Shown: in pieces, positions 1 through 5,090 of the stretch
Layout: every line of letters starts with the position of its first letter
Position numbering within the stretch: the first letter of the stretch is position 1
Source of the DNA: Nitrospira sp.
Lineage (GTDB): Bacteria > Nitrospirota > Thermodesulfovibrionia > Thermodesulfovibrionales > SM23-35
DNA: 6,431 nucleotides
Reading direction: 5' to 3'
Assembly: GCA_016873595.1 (NCBI GenBank)
Contig: VGWZ01000113.1
Span: forward strand, 1-6,431
Notes under the pieces: generated by a model
Told to the model about the DNA's origin: nothing
Database searches by the model: none
The model's input: only the letters and a program-made list of their open reading frames with translations
Made by a program: the position numbers and the translations under genes

Positions 1-248
1 CATTTCTCAGGAAGATGAAAGTAGAGATTACAAGTTTTGAGATAGAAATTTCAGGAGAGAGAAATCCCACACCGCCTCAATACTTCAAATCTGTAGATAT
101 GGCAATTCGCATATCAGGGAAAGACATTATACCAAAGAAGCTCGACAGAGCCATCTCACTTTCTCAGGAAAAATATTGCTCGGTGTCCCATACACTCCGA
201 AAAGATACACCGGTAAAGGTGAGTTATATTATTGAAGGAAATATGTAA
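1..248 (+). CDS. OsmC-family protein, C-terminal part (5' end outside window)
   Basis: The frame is open from base 3 and ends at TAA 246-248, giving about 81 residues. The C-terminal half of OsmC/YhfA-type proteins is recognisable: the central helix tail (FLRKMKVEI), a GERNP turn, and the block KLDRAISLSQEKYCSVSHTL, whose cysteine is the conserved OsmC active-site thiol. Family members run about 130-140 residues, so roughly the first 55 are missing. The ATG at 15-17 lies inside the conserved helix and is not a likely start. OsmC proteins are cytoplasmic thiol peroxidases or related thiol-redox proteins. The gene points toward the sulfur-relay genes and ends 21 bp from the DsrH relic. It may belong functionally with that thiol/persulfide set, but it is on the opposite strand and so not in their operon. 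Confidence 0.85.
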   Translation, partial: FLRKMKVEITSFEIEISGERNPTPPQYFKSVDMAIRISGKDIIPKKLDRAISLSQEKYCSVSHTLRKDTPVKVSYIIEGNM

Positions 249-269
249 TTGAATTGTCACACTTGATTA

Positions 270-329
270 TTACATTAATCCTACTACTCTATCCTCTTTA
301 CTCATCAGTTCAATGAGTTCATCGTAAAC
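270..329 (-). pseudogene. Relic of a second DsrH/TusB-like gene (C-terminal 19 codons)
   Basis: Immediately beyond tusA, and overlapping its last codons in another frame, the minus strand encodes VYDELIELMSKEDRVVGLM and then TAA (270-272). This closely matches the C-terminus of the intact DsrH-like protein of the same cluster (VNTLIELLTNEDRVVGMF): the LIEL and EDRVVG blocks are identical and both end two residues after VVG. No start or N-terminal DsrH sequence precedes it; upstream lies tusA. The simplest reading is that a dsrH-like gene once followed tusA and a deletion removed all but its last codons, joining them to the tusA 3' end. It could also be the scar of a duplication or recombination. 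It is unlikely to be translated on its own. Confidence 0.65.
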
Positions 330-576
330 TTTTCTGAATGTATATCTCCCAGAAACCTTTTTCTTCGTTTTTTAGGGATTCGAACTTATAGCCCAGTTTC
401 TCGCAGAGCCTCGGGAGGGAGTCTTCAGCTGACGGAGGGGAATCTGTGAGCACTTTGAGGATGGCACCGCTGGGTAATTTCTCAAGGGCTTTCTTTGTCA
501 TCACGAGGGGGTATGGACATACCTTCCCCAGAACATCTAGTGTATCTGTTGGTGTCATATTACTGAGTTCTCCCAT
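319..576 (-). CDS. tusA: TusA/SirA-family sulfur carrier protein
   Basis: An 85-residue cytoplasmic protein. The family motif CPxP is present as C20-P-Y-P in LDVLGKVCPYPLVMTKKALE, followed by the usual alpha/beta layout (LPSGAILKVLTDSPPSAEDSLPRLCEKLGY). TusA proteins carry persulfide sulfur on the first cysteine and pass it to DsrE/TusD-type partners; SirA-like relatives are also linked to selenium metabolism. The start at 576 is supported by an AGAGGTGA ribosome site 5 bases upstream; Met7 is a less favoured alternative. The final residues (QKSLR) overlap the DsrH relic in another frame, so the natural C-terminus may have been changed by that deletion. A 218-bp gap holding a dispersed repeat separates it from the cytochrome gene, so it may or may not share the transcript. 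Confidence 0.93.
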   Translation of the reverse strand: MGELSNMTPTDTLDVLGKVCPYPLVMTKKALEKLPSGAILKVLTDSPPSAEDSLPRLCEKLGYKFESLKNEEKGFWEIYIQKSLR

Positions 577-620
577 TGTCTCACCTCTCTTAAATTATTG
601 AGCCTGTTAGAAACTCGCAA

Positions 621-639
621 TTCCTTGAAAACCAAGGAA
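621..639. repeat. Short inverted repeat upstream of tusA
   Basis: A perfect 7-bp inverted repeat (ttccttg and caaggaa, 5-base spacer) lies about 45 bp upstream of the tusA start, in the 577-794 gap. No T-run follows on either strand, so it is not a convincing terminator. It could be an RNA hairpin or a protein-binding site. Apart from this and the repeat at 675-762 I see nothing in the gap. Confidence 0.35.
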
Positions 640-674
640 CTACAAGTATATTCAATTTTAGCTTACCGCAGTTT

Positions 675-762
675 GTCATTCCGTGCTTGATACGGTCTAC
701 GACTCATAGAGAATCCATTTGTTTTTCAAAGGCTTCTGGATTCCTGCTTTCGCAGGAATGAC
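675..762. repeat. Dispersed palindromic repeat, copy 1 (MITE-like)
   Basis: An 88-bp element bounded by an 8-bp inverted repeat (gtcattcc ... ggaatgac). Its right part (734-762) is identical over 29 bases to 3567-3595 and contains a hairpin with 8-bp arms attcctgc/gcaggaat and loop tttc. The left part has a decayed palindrome (ccgt...acgg) corresponding to the intact one in copy 2. Elements with this gtcattcc/ggaatgac look are common dispersed repeats in many bacterial genomes. It follows the cytochrome gene and may act as an RNA processing or transcript-end structure, though no U-run follows. Confidence 0.75.
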
Positions 763-794
763 ATTAAAACCCTATTTATTATTGAACAGCCTTA

Positions 795-2060
795 TCATTG
801 AATACTAACTCTTGTTGTGGTTTTATAAAAAATGAAGCTGTCTTCATCTATTTCACCCACTACGGGGTCAAGCTGATAACGGAGTTCCACAGTGACATCC
901 ATCTCCTTTGCCTTTATCTCTCTTACTTTTGGCTCACCTGGTACCTTTTCTATATCTTCATAGGGGAACCTAATCTCATACGTCTCCACCTTTGTCTGGA
1001 GTGGCTGAAGGCTTGTGTCACGGATAAACCCTAACTTCTGGTAAGGGCCATATACCATGGCATCTCCTCGGCTGTTGGTAGCCTGTGGCATATAGATCTT
1101 AGAATCCCTGAAGATCTCTTTGCCATCTTTTGTTGTCTTAGCGGTCACCTCCAGGACCAGCCTCTGCGAAGATGGTCAACCATCAGGAATTCTATGGCCC
1201 GCATTATTCGTTATCCATACTCTTACTACCGCCATAGGGATTGCATCTCCTCTGGCCACGAGGAACTTATATGTCAGAGTTTCCACTCTCATATCCACCG
1301 CCCTCTTTCTCATTTCCATATCTCGATAGGCGGGCATAAGATGTCCTTTACCGTCCTTTTTCATATGGCAATCTTGACAGGTTTCAGTACCACCTAAAGG
1401 AATATAGGCATGGAGATAGCTTCCGTAAAGGGTTGCACATTGTGATGGCTGTGGAAACTCAAGGTTTGGCCCAAGCCCATGGCACTGTCCACATGCAACG
1501 ACCTCTTTCATTATGGGGCTTTTCTTCATTGTCTTGTAGGACGTGCCTGGGTGTGCACCATTTTTAGATCCATAAATAACCCCTTTATCTGGCTCACCAT
1601 CTTGCCATTTGTGAACAATAGCCTTCAGATTATGGCACACAAGGCAATTGATATTCACCTTTTCAAGAGTTTCAACGTCTTCTTCAACAAAAGCCTTTGC
1701 CAACTGTTGTGCAACTTCATCAGTGGCATTCTTTATCTGAGGGAGATGGCATTTAAGACACCATGAGAGGTGGTCGACTTTAATGTTTTTTATCTCCTTT
1801 ACCCCTGATTGAGTAAAAATGTTCATGAGACCCTCAGTGATCGTCCGTTTGAATGTCCCAGCGGTTCGTCCAGTCCCAAACAGTGAGCGGGCATGCATGG
1901 ACTTTTCCCACTCCTCATAAATCTTTGCATGGCATGCCTTGCATGAAGATACATCATACATCTTTGCAAGCTCATCAATGGTCTTTGCCTTCTCTGCAGT
2001 ATAAGCCATCAGAGGAAACACTACAAAAAGCAAAATCACCATATACTTTACTAGCCTCAT
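795..2060 (-). CDS. Pentaheme cytochrome c, putative selenoprotein (in-frame TGA at 1176-1178 read as Sec)
   Basis: Read through one TGA, this is a 421-residue exported cytochrome. Residues 1-22 form a signal peptide (MRLVKYMVILLFVVFPLMAY, then TA/EKAK). Five CxxCH heme sites begin at C40, C101, C139, C190 and C228. A block resembling the cytochrome c554-type C-terminal region follows: VRVWITNNAGHRIPDG, then residue 295 = TGA, then PSSQRLVLEV and a beta-rich tail without hemes (296-421). The frame does not shift across the TGA, and RLVLEV is the expected continuation after GHR-x-P-x-G, so early termination at 294 would remove a whole domain. A possible SECIS hairpin lies just downstream. The start is firm: AAGGAG 5 bases before the ATG. 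Translation ends in tandem TGA-TAA. It would sit in the periplasm or outer envelope; the substrate is unknown. A recent nonsense mutation at this codon is the alternative, weakened by two similar cases in the operon. Confidence 0.82.
1146..1174 (-). promoter_or_regulatory. Candidate bacterial SECIS hairpin of the cytochrome gene
   Basis: Starting two bases after the TGA, the mRNA can form a lower stem CAUCUUC/GGAGGUG (7 pairs, two of them G-U), a 4-base bulge (GCAG), and an upper stem AGG/CCU closing a CUGGU loop, with the loop Gs 18-19 bases after the UGA. The spacing suits bacterial SECIS elements, and the GGU in the loop recalls the E. coli fdhF loop. An alternative upper stem CAG/CUG with loop AGG is possible. 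It is weaker than the YeeE/YedE hairpin; the sequence must also code for protein, so pairing may be fortuitous. Confidence 0.45.
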
Positions 2061-2082
2061 AACTGCTCCTTCTCACAAAATG

Positions 2083-2100
2083 GACACGCTCCAGCGTGTC
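2083..2100. terminator. Perfect hairpin between the small exported protein gene and the cytochrome gene
   Basis: A perfect 8-bp inverted repeat (gacacgct and agcgtgtc, 2-base spacer; realistically 7 pairs with a 4-base loop) lies 12 bp past the small-protein stop and 22 bp before the cytochrome start on the minus strand. The minus-strand transcript continues CCAUUUU, a short U-tract, so partial termination or an RNA-stability hairpin setting relative expression is plausible. It ends shortly before the cytochrome ribosome site. Confidence 0.45.
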
Positions 2101-2112
2101 TTCAAACCATTA

Positions 2113-2376
2113 TCAACCCTCGGGTATCGATTTCTCAATTTTGACTACTACTCTATCTTTCAAGAAGGCTTTAACTACCATGCCTTTCTTGAACTTCGTA
2201 AGCATTTGTTCGTCTTGTACCTCAAGGGTTACCATTTTGCCATCTTTTTGTTTGAGTGTAAAATTTTTGCCTTCAATTTTAGTAATCCTTCCCTTCACAA
2301 ACTCCTCTGAAAAACAAGTGCTCGCGAAGGCTACTACCAGAAATAGCGTGACGACCACGGTGAGCGATTTCTTCAT
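2113..2376 (-). CDS. Small exported protein, function unknown
   Basis: An 87-residue protein I cannot assign to a named family. Residues 1-23 are a clear signal peptide (MKKSLTVVVTLFLVVAFAST, then CFS/EE). C21 is not in a good lipobox (AST before it), so cleavage by signal peptidase I into a soluble periplasmic protein of about 64 residues is more likely than lipidation. The mature part alternates short beta strands: FVKGRITKIEGKNFTLKQ, KDGKMVTLEVQDEQ, GMVVKAFLKDRVVVKIEK. This looks like a small beta-barrel or OB-like fold, inferred from pattern only. It starts 15 bp after the YeeE/YedE stop, with an AGGGG-type ribosome site, and stops in tandem TGA-TAA. Its place between a transporter and a periplasmic cytochrome suggests an accessory role for one of them. 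Confidence 0.8.
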   Translation of the reverse strand: MKKSLTVVVTLFLVVAFASTCFSEEFVKGRITKIEGKNFTLKQKDGKMVTLEVQDEQMLTKFKKGMVVKAFLKDRVVVKIEKSIPEG

Positions 2377-2391
2377 CTCGTACCCCTGCTT

Positions 2392-3474
2392 TTATGAGTG
2401 CCCCTTCATTGGCCTTATGAACATAAAATACGTCATCGTCCAATTGCCGAGGATTATCGAGAGCGTTGCAACAATACTCTGTAGAGCCAATCCTGACATA
2501 CCTGTCAGGCCATGTCCAACAGCTCAACCGCCAGCCAGAGCACCGCCAATCCCCATCACAAGACCACCAAAAAAAAACCTCACTAATTCCTGTGGCTCCC
2601 GTGGAGCAGTGAGCTTACACTCCTTAAGTCCTTTTGCGCTGAGATATGAGCCAATGGGAACACCTACTATATATAATGCACTCCATGTAGCTATACCAAT
2701 ACCAAAAATATTAAACATAGGATCAAATGGTGCATTACTGCTTCCTGTAAGAATAAACATAAAGAGATCAGATGTAGGTCCAATAAAGGAAAGTCCCCTT
2801 GGTTGTCCACCCCAGTAATTTGATGCCCACCACGCCCAAACCACAATAAGTCCCACTAAAAATCCACCCAATGACCACGACCAGCCTTTTCTGGAGCCTT
2901 TCCCAAAAGGTTTACCTTTAAGCACAACAGGAATAATTACGGCTGCAACTACCCCAATGACCATCCACTTCATACCCTCAATTCCCAGAAGGTCCCATAA
3001 GGCAGGAGTGTACTCATCACCAATTGGAACCTTAAAACTCCTTAAAAACGTCAATGCAGGGTTAAGGAGACCATGAAGAGTGGTAATAATACCTGCAACA
3101 AAACCTAAGATTGCAACAACTGCTCCAAATTGTCCTTCGCCTTGCCTGCAGAGGATGCCACTACCACATCCCCCCGTTATCACAACACCTGCTCCAAAGA
3201 GATAGCCTCCAATAATGGCTGCAACAGGGGCAAATGCCTGACGCCTTAAAGTGTCTTCCAGAATACCAAGATCCTCAATGAGGTTAGCACCGATGATAGC
3301 AACCAAAAGCGCCAGAAGCCATGCCCGAAACCATGTAAAGTCTTTTATCAGGATCACGTCTCTGAACGCTGCATTCATGCAATATCGACTGTGCTGAAGG
3401 GTAAATCCAAATATAACGCCCGTTAATACACCGCTCAATAAAAGTATGAGAGTGGCCTTAGGTACCTCTTCCAT
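2392..3474 (-). CDS. yedE: YeeE/YedE-family membrane transporter, putative selenoprotein (in-frame TGA at 2524-2526 read as Sec)
   Basis: A polytopic inner-membrane protein of 360 residues when the TGA at codon 317 is read through. Two family cysteine motifs are intact: HSRYCMNAAFRD (C32) and GAGVVITGGCGSGILC (C103, C109). The third, normally GGALAGGC-x-x-GHGLTG, appears as GGALAGG-[TGA]-AVGHGLTGMS, so the TGA replaces precisely the conserved cysteine; a further hydrophobic helix (LALQSIVATLSIILGNW) follows to TAA 2392-2394. In the characterised thiosulfate transporter TsuA/YeeE these three cysteines line the conduction path, and YedE has been linked to selenium metabolism. A strong SECIS-like hairpin lies downstream of the TGA. 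The start is preceded by a GAGGGGGG ribosome site. Substrate, thiosulfate or a selenium species, cannot be told from sequence. Ending at codon 316 would lose a motif and helix. Confidence 0.9.
2492..2509 (-). promoter_or_regulatory. Bacterial SECIS-like hairpin of the YeeE/YedE gene
   Basis: In the minus-strand mRNA, a perfect 7-bp stem (CCUGACA/UGUCAGG) closes a GGUA tetraloop. The first loop G lies 22 bases after the UGA. This meets the usual bacterial SECIS description: a stable stem, a small loop with G in its first two positions, and a loop roughly 16-37 bases from the codon. It lies inside the coding sequence, as bacterial SECIS elements do. It is the best of the three candidates here. 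Confidence 0.7.
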
Positions 3475-3528
3475 ATAACCCCCCCTCTCTATGTCCTGTC
3501 CCTAACAGTCCTTTACATTATTTTCCGT

Positions 3529-3595
3529 GTCATGCCGCACTTGATGCGGCATCCAGTCTTTGTATTTTCTGGATTCCTGCTTTCGCAGGAATGAC
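3529..3595. repeat. Dispersed palindromic repeat, copy 2 (MITE-like)
   Basis: A 67-bp element between dsrH and the YeeE/YedE gene. It holds two hairpins: atgccgca/tgcggcat (8-bp arms, loop cttga, 3532-3552) and attcctgc/gcaggaat (8-bp arms, loop tttc, 3573-3592), bounded by gtcat...atgac. Bases 3567-3595 are identical to part of copy 1. It splits the minus-strand cluster into a dsrE-F-H block and a transporter-cytochrome block, and could attenuate or process the transcript. I see no other feature in the 173-bp gap 3475-3647. Confidence 0.78.
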
Positions 3596-3647
3596 TTAAG
3601 GTGTAAAGTTATTTTTGAGACACTAGTTACTACTTATTTTCGCCATT

Positions 3648-3929
3648 TTAAAACATCCCCACTACCCTATCTTCATTAGTGAGTAACTCAATGAGGGTAT
3701 TGACGTCCAATTTTTTAATGCCTTCCTCAAGCTCTTCATCCTTCAGACCCCTGAGTCTCTTGTCCTCACCAAGGAGATAGACAGTGCCGCGTAATCCTTC
3801 CAATCTTCCTCTCTGTGCAAAACAGACTCCATTCTGAAGGAGTACCAAATTCGCAGCTGCATCCCTTGCTAATTCTACTCCCCTTTTCCCTTCAAAGGTA
3901 TCAGGCCCACTTTTCACTATTATAAGCAT
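3648..3929 (-). CDS. dsrH: DsrH/TusB-like sulfur relay protein
   Basis: A 93-residue cytoplasmic protein of the DsrH/TusB type, full length for the family. Recognisable blocks are MLIIVKSGPDT at the N-terminus, a central RDAAANLVLLQNGVCFAQRG (C36 is the only cysteine), GTVYLLGEDKRLRGL, and the C-terminal LIELLTNEDRVVGMF. DsrH/TusB normally assembles with DsrE/TusD and DsrF/TusC and takes part in persulfide transfer from TusA. Here it is the third of three DsrE-superfamily genes in a row, starting 8 bp after its neighbour's stop with an AGGAGG ribosome site. The complex is likely DsrEFH-like, though the proteins are too unlike the dissimilatory sulfur-oxidation set to assume reverse-Dsr metabolism; no dsrAB is in the window. 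Confidence 0.85.
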   Translation of the reverse strand: MLIIVKSGPDTFEGKRGVELARDAAANLVLLQNGVCFAQRGRLEGLRGTVYLLGEDKRLRGLKDEELEEGIKKLDVNTLIELLTNEDRVVGMF

Positions 3930-3937
3930 GTTACCTC

Positions 3938-4294
3938 CTAAAATATGATTGTGGCTTTCGACTCTTTTATCAGTTCAGCTATCTCTATCCCATTTGCTAC
4001 CTTGATTCCCTCTACAAGGTCTGTAAGCTCCAGACGTTGTTCCCGAAGAGAAAGTTTATCTGCGTAAACCCCTACTGCCATCTCTAAACAGTCTTCCTTT
4101 AAAGCTTCTTCAAGATTTGTAAGGCCTCTTCCTGTATCATTCTGCCCCTTCTTTGCAAGTAAAACCCCACCGTTTACTAAAATTAGCTGAACGTCAAGAC
4201 CATCTGACACGCCCCCTAATGCATGCCTAATGGCCTCTGCTGCATTTGTCTTGCCATAAGGTGGTTTTTGCAGGATTATTGTTACTTTTTCCAT
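3938..4294 (-). CDS. DsrE/DsrF-like protein
   Basis: A 118-residue cytoplasmic protein with the DsrE-superfamily fold pattern: KVTIILQKPPYGKTNAAEAI (strand, then helix), GLDVQLILVNGGVLLAKKGQ, LEEALKEDCLEMAVGVYADK, and a C-terminal NGIEIAELIKESKATIIF. Its only cysteine is C69, ahead of the position where DsrE/TusD carries the reactive thiol; that later position here reads ADKLSLREQ without cysteine. This suits a DsrF/TusC-like structural or transfer partner of the neighbouring Sec-containing DsrE. It starts 11 bp after the DsrE stop with a GGAGG site, so the genes are almost certainly cotranscribed. Whether it is an orthologue of DsrF/TusC or a paralogous DsrE-like protein is not settled by eye. 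Confidence 0.75.
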   Translation of the reverse strand: MEKVTIILQKPPYGKTNAAEAIRHALGGVSDGLDVQLILVNGGVLLAKKGQNDTGRGLTNLEEALKEDCLEMAVGVYADKLSLREQRLELTDLVEGIKVANGIEIAELIKESKATIIF

Positions 4295-4305
4295 CTTGCC
4301 TCCAT

Positions 4306-4662
4306 TTATGTGCCAATGTTTAGCCAGATGTCTGTCTCGACCATGATCTTAAAAAGCGTTGAGAGGGAGCCAACCACAGCGCCCTCAAGATAATCCTCTT
4401 TCGCTGCACGGCGAGAGTTCATAGAAGTGCCTCAAAGACAGACCTTAAGACCCTTTTGAATTAATTCCAAAAATTTTTCCTCTACATTGAGTGTCCCTTT
4501 TGCTCTCTGCCCTTTCAAGAAGCAGTAAACACCATCCCCTGAAGCAAGGAGATTCACTAGATACCCCTTGTTCAAAGCAGACTCAGCGATCTCTAAGGTG
4601 GTGAGTGTATTCTCACAAGAATAAGGTGATGTGGTAAGAAATAATGTAAATGTCTTTGCCAT
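4306..4662 (-). CDS. DsrE-like sulfur transfer protein, putative selenoprotein (in-frame TGA at 4432-4434 read as Sec)
   Basis: A 118-residue protein once the TGA at codon 77 is read through; stopping there would leave an incomplete 76-residue DsrE domain. The N-terminal part (KTFTLFLTTSPYSCENTLTT, ASGDGVYCFLKGQRA) and the region after the TGA (GTSMNSRRAAKEDYLEG, VVGSLSTLFKIMVETDIWLN) together form one DsrE domain. The TGA sits in KVCL-[TGA]-GTSMNSRR, aligning with the first cysteine of the family's CGTC-x-x-RG motif and with the active persulfide cysteine of TusD/DsrE; the second cysteine is serine here. C75 lies two residues away, so a C-x-U selenenylsulfide pair is possible. DsrE-like selenoproteins are known. 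The start at 4662 has a GGAGGAG site; an ATG at 4695 would overlap arsR. One base separates it from the arsR stop, implying coupling. Confidence 0.87.
4396..4417 (-). promoter_or_regulatory. Candidate bacterial SECIS hairpin of the DsrE-like gene
   Basis: In the mRNA, CUCUCGC pairs with GCG-AA-AGAG: 7 pairs with a two-base bulge on the 3' side, closing a six-base CGUGCA loop whose second base is G. The loop begins 22 bases after the UGA, the same spacing as the YeeE/YedE hairpin, and within the accepted bacterial SECIS range. Confidence 0.55.
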
Positions 4663-4663
4663 G

Positions 4664-5005
4664 CTATCTCCTCCTTTCCCCTGGATAGGTTCCATTTTTC
4701 GTTACAGGACAGCATGCGGGAACAGGCAATTCTTTCATGTAGTTTTTCTTGAGAATTTCTATAATGTCAGGGATTATGGGGTCTTTGAGGAAATAGCATC
4801 TGAGCCTTCCGTCCATGTAATAGTCAATCACCCCATATCGTCTGAGAAGGGAGAGGTGTTGTGATACGTTCGGTTGACTTATGTCAAGGAATTCTTCAAT
4901 ATCGCTGACACACTTTACACCCTTCAAAAGCTCTTCGAGTAGTTTAATCCTTATTGGGTGGGCTAATACTCTAAGAAGTTCAACCCTCTTAATTAATGAA
5001 CGCAT
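4664..5005 (-). CDS. ArsR/SmtB-family transcriptional repressor
   Basis: A winged helix-turn-helix regulator of 113 residues using the ATG at 5005. VLAHPIRIKLLEELLKGVKC (helices 1-2) leads to the recognition segment ISQPNVSQHLSLLRRYGVI and the wing YYMDGRLRCYFL. The frame stays open to an ATG at 5053, but that codon lies within the apparent promoter and has no ribosome site, so 5005 is preferred; a close AAGGA precedes it. Cysteines are C32 (helix 2 region), C70, and C98-C99 near the C-terminus. The classical ELCVCD metal site is absent. A helix-2 cysteine plus C-terminal cysteines recalls persulfide sensors of the BigR/SqrR type, which would suit a sulfur/selenium operon, but metal(loid) sensing is equally possible. 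It heads the operon, one base ahead of dsrE, and probably represses it. Confidence 0.9.
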   Translation of the reverse strand: MRSLIKRVELLRVLAHPIRIKLLEELLKGVKCVSDIEEFLDISQPNVSQHLSLLRRYGVIDYYMDGRLRCYFLKDPIIPDIIEILKKNYMKELPVPACCPVTKNGTYPGERRR

Positions 5006-5032
5006 GTCCTTGCACCATATCCAGATTATATT

Positions 5033-5050
5033 CAAATATAATAATATTTG
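5033..5050. promoter_or_regulatory. Palindromic operator candidate for the ArsR-type repressor
   Basis: A perfect 7-bp inverted repeat (caaatat/atatttg, 4-base spacer) that extends imperfectly by two matching outer pairs (5030-5031 with 5052-5053). Its AT-rich dyad form fits ArsR/SmtB operators, and it covers the predicted -10 box of the arsR promoter, as expected for autorepression. Confidence 0.6.
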
Positions 5051-5064
5051 CATGCTTTTGTAAA
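5035..5064 (-). promoter_or_regulatory. Predicted promoter of the arsR-dsrE operon
   Basis: On the minus strand a -35 box TTTACA (5064-5059, five of six matches to TTGACA) is followed after 17-18 bases by TTATAT (5041-5036) or TATATT (5040-5035). Transcription would begin near 5028, leaving about 24 bases before the ATG at 5005. The palindrome at 5033-5050 overlaps the -10 box. Confidence 0.55.
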
Positions 5065-5090
5065 GTACAATTTAATGTGCAGTAGACGTG

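Noticed and set aside
795..1148. A separate 117-residue gene starting at the GTG at 1148.
   Set aside because: It is in the same frame as the upstream cytochrome and continues it across one TGA. No ribosome site precedes the GTG, and RLVLEV before it is already part of the cytochrome domain.
2279..2527. An 82-codon minus-strand ORF beginning MSCWTWPDRYVRIG overlapping the yedE 3' region.
   Set aside because: It is an out-of-frame reading of the yedE region after the TGA. The yedE frame itself gives the conserved GHGLTG motif and a hydrophobic helix, so the shadow ORF has no independent support.
2096..2818. A 240-codon plus-strand ORF opposite yedE.
   Set aside because: Low-complexity shadow translation of the antisense of a well-supported membrane protein gene; no motifs or ribosome site.
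795..4662. The three interrupted genes as frameshifts or ordinary pseudogenes.
   Set aside because: In each case the frame is unchanged across the break and the only defect is one TGA. Two fall on known conserved cysteine columns, flanking motifs are intact and hairpins follow. A nonsense mutation in any single gene cannot be fully excluded from sequence alone.
319..4662. Genome-wide reassignment of TGA to Trp or Gly.
   Set aside because: Tryptophan is written TGG throughout, tusA and other genes end in TGA, and the internal TGAs fall at cysteine positions rather than Trp or Gly positions.
4663..4695. An upstream start for the DsrE-like gene at 4695.
   Set aside because: It would overlap the end of arsR and add MEPIQGKGGDS, whereas the ATG at 4662 has a strong GGAGGAG site and begins directly with the DsrE first strand.
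5006..5053. An upstream start for arsR adding 16 residues (MQILLYLNIIWIW...).
   Set aside because: The ATG lies between the predicted -35 and -10 boxes and within the flank of the operator palindrome, has no ribosome site, and the extra residues are not typical of ArsR proteins.
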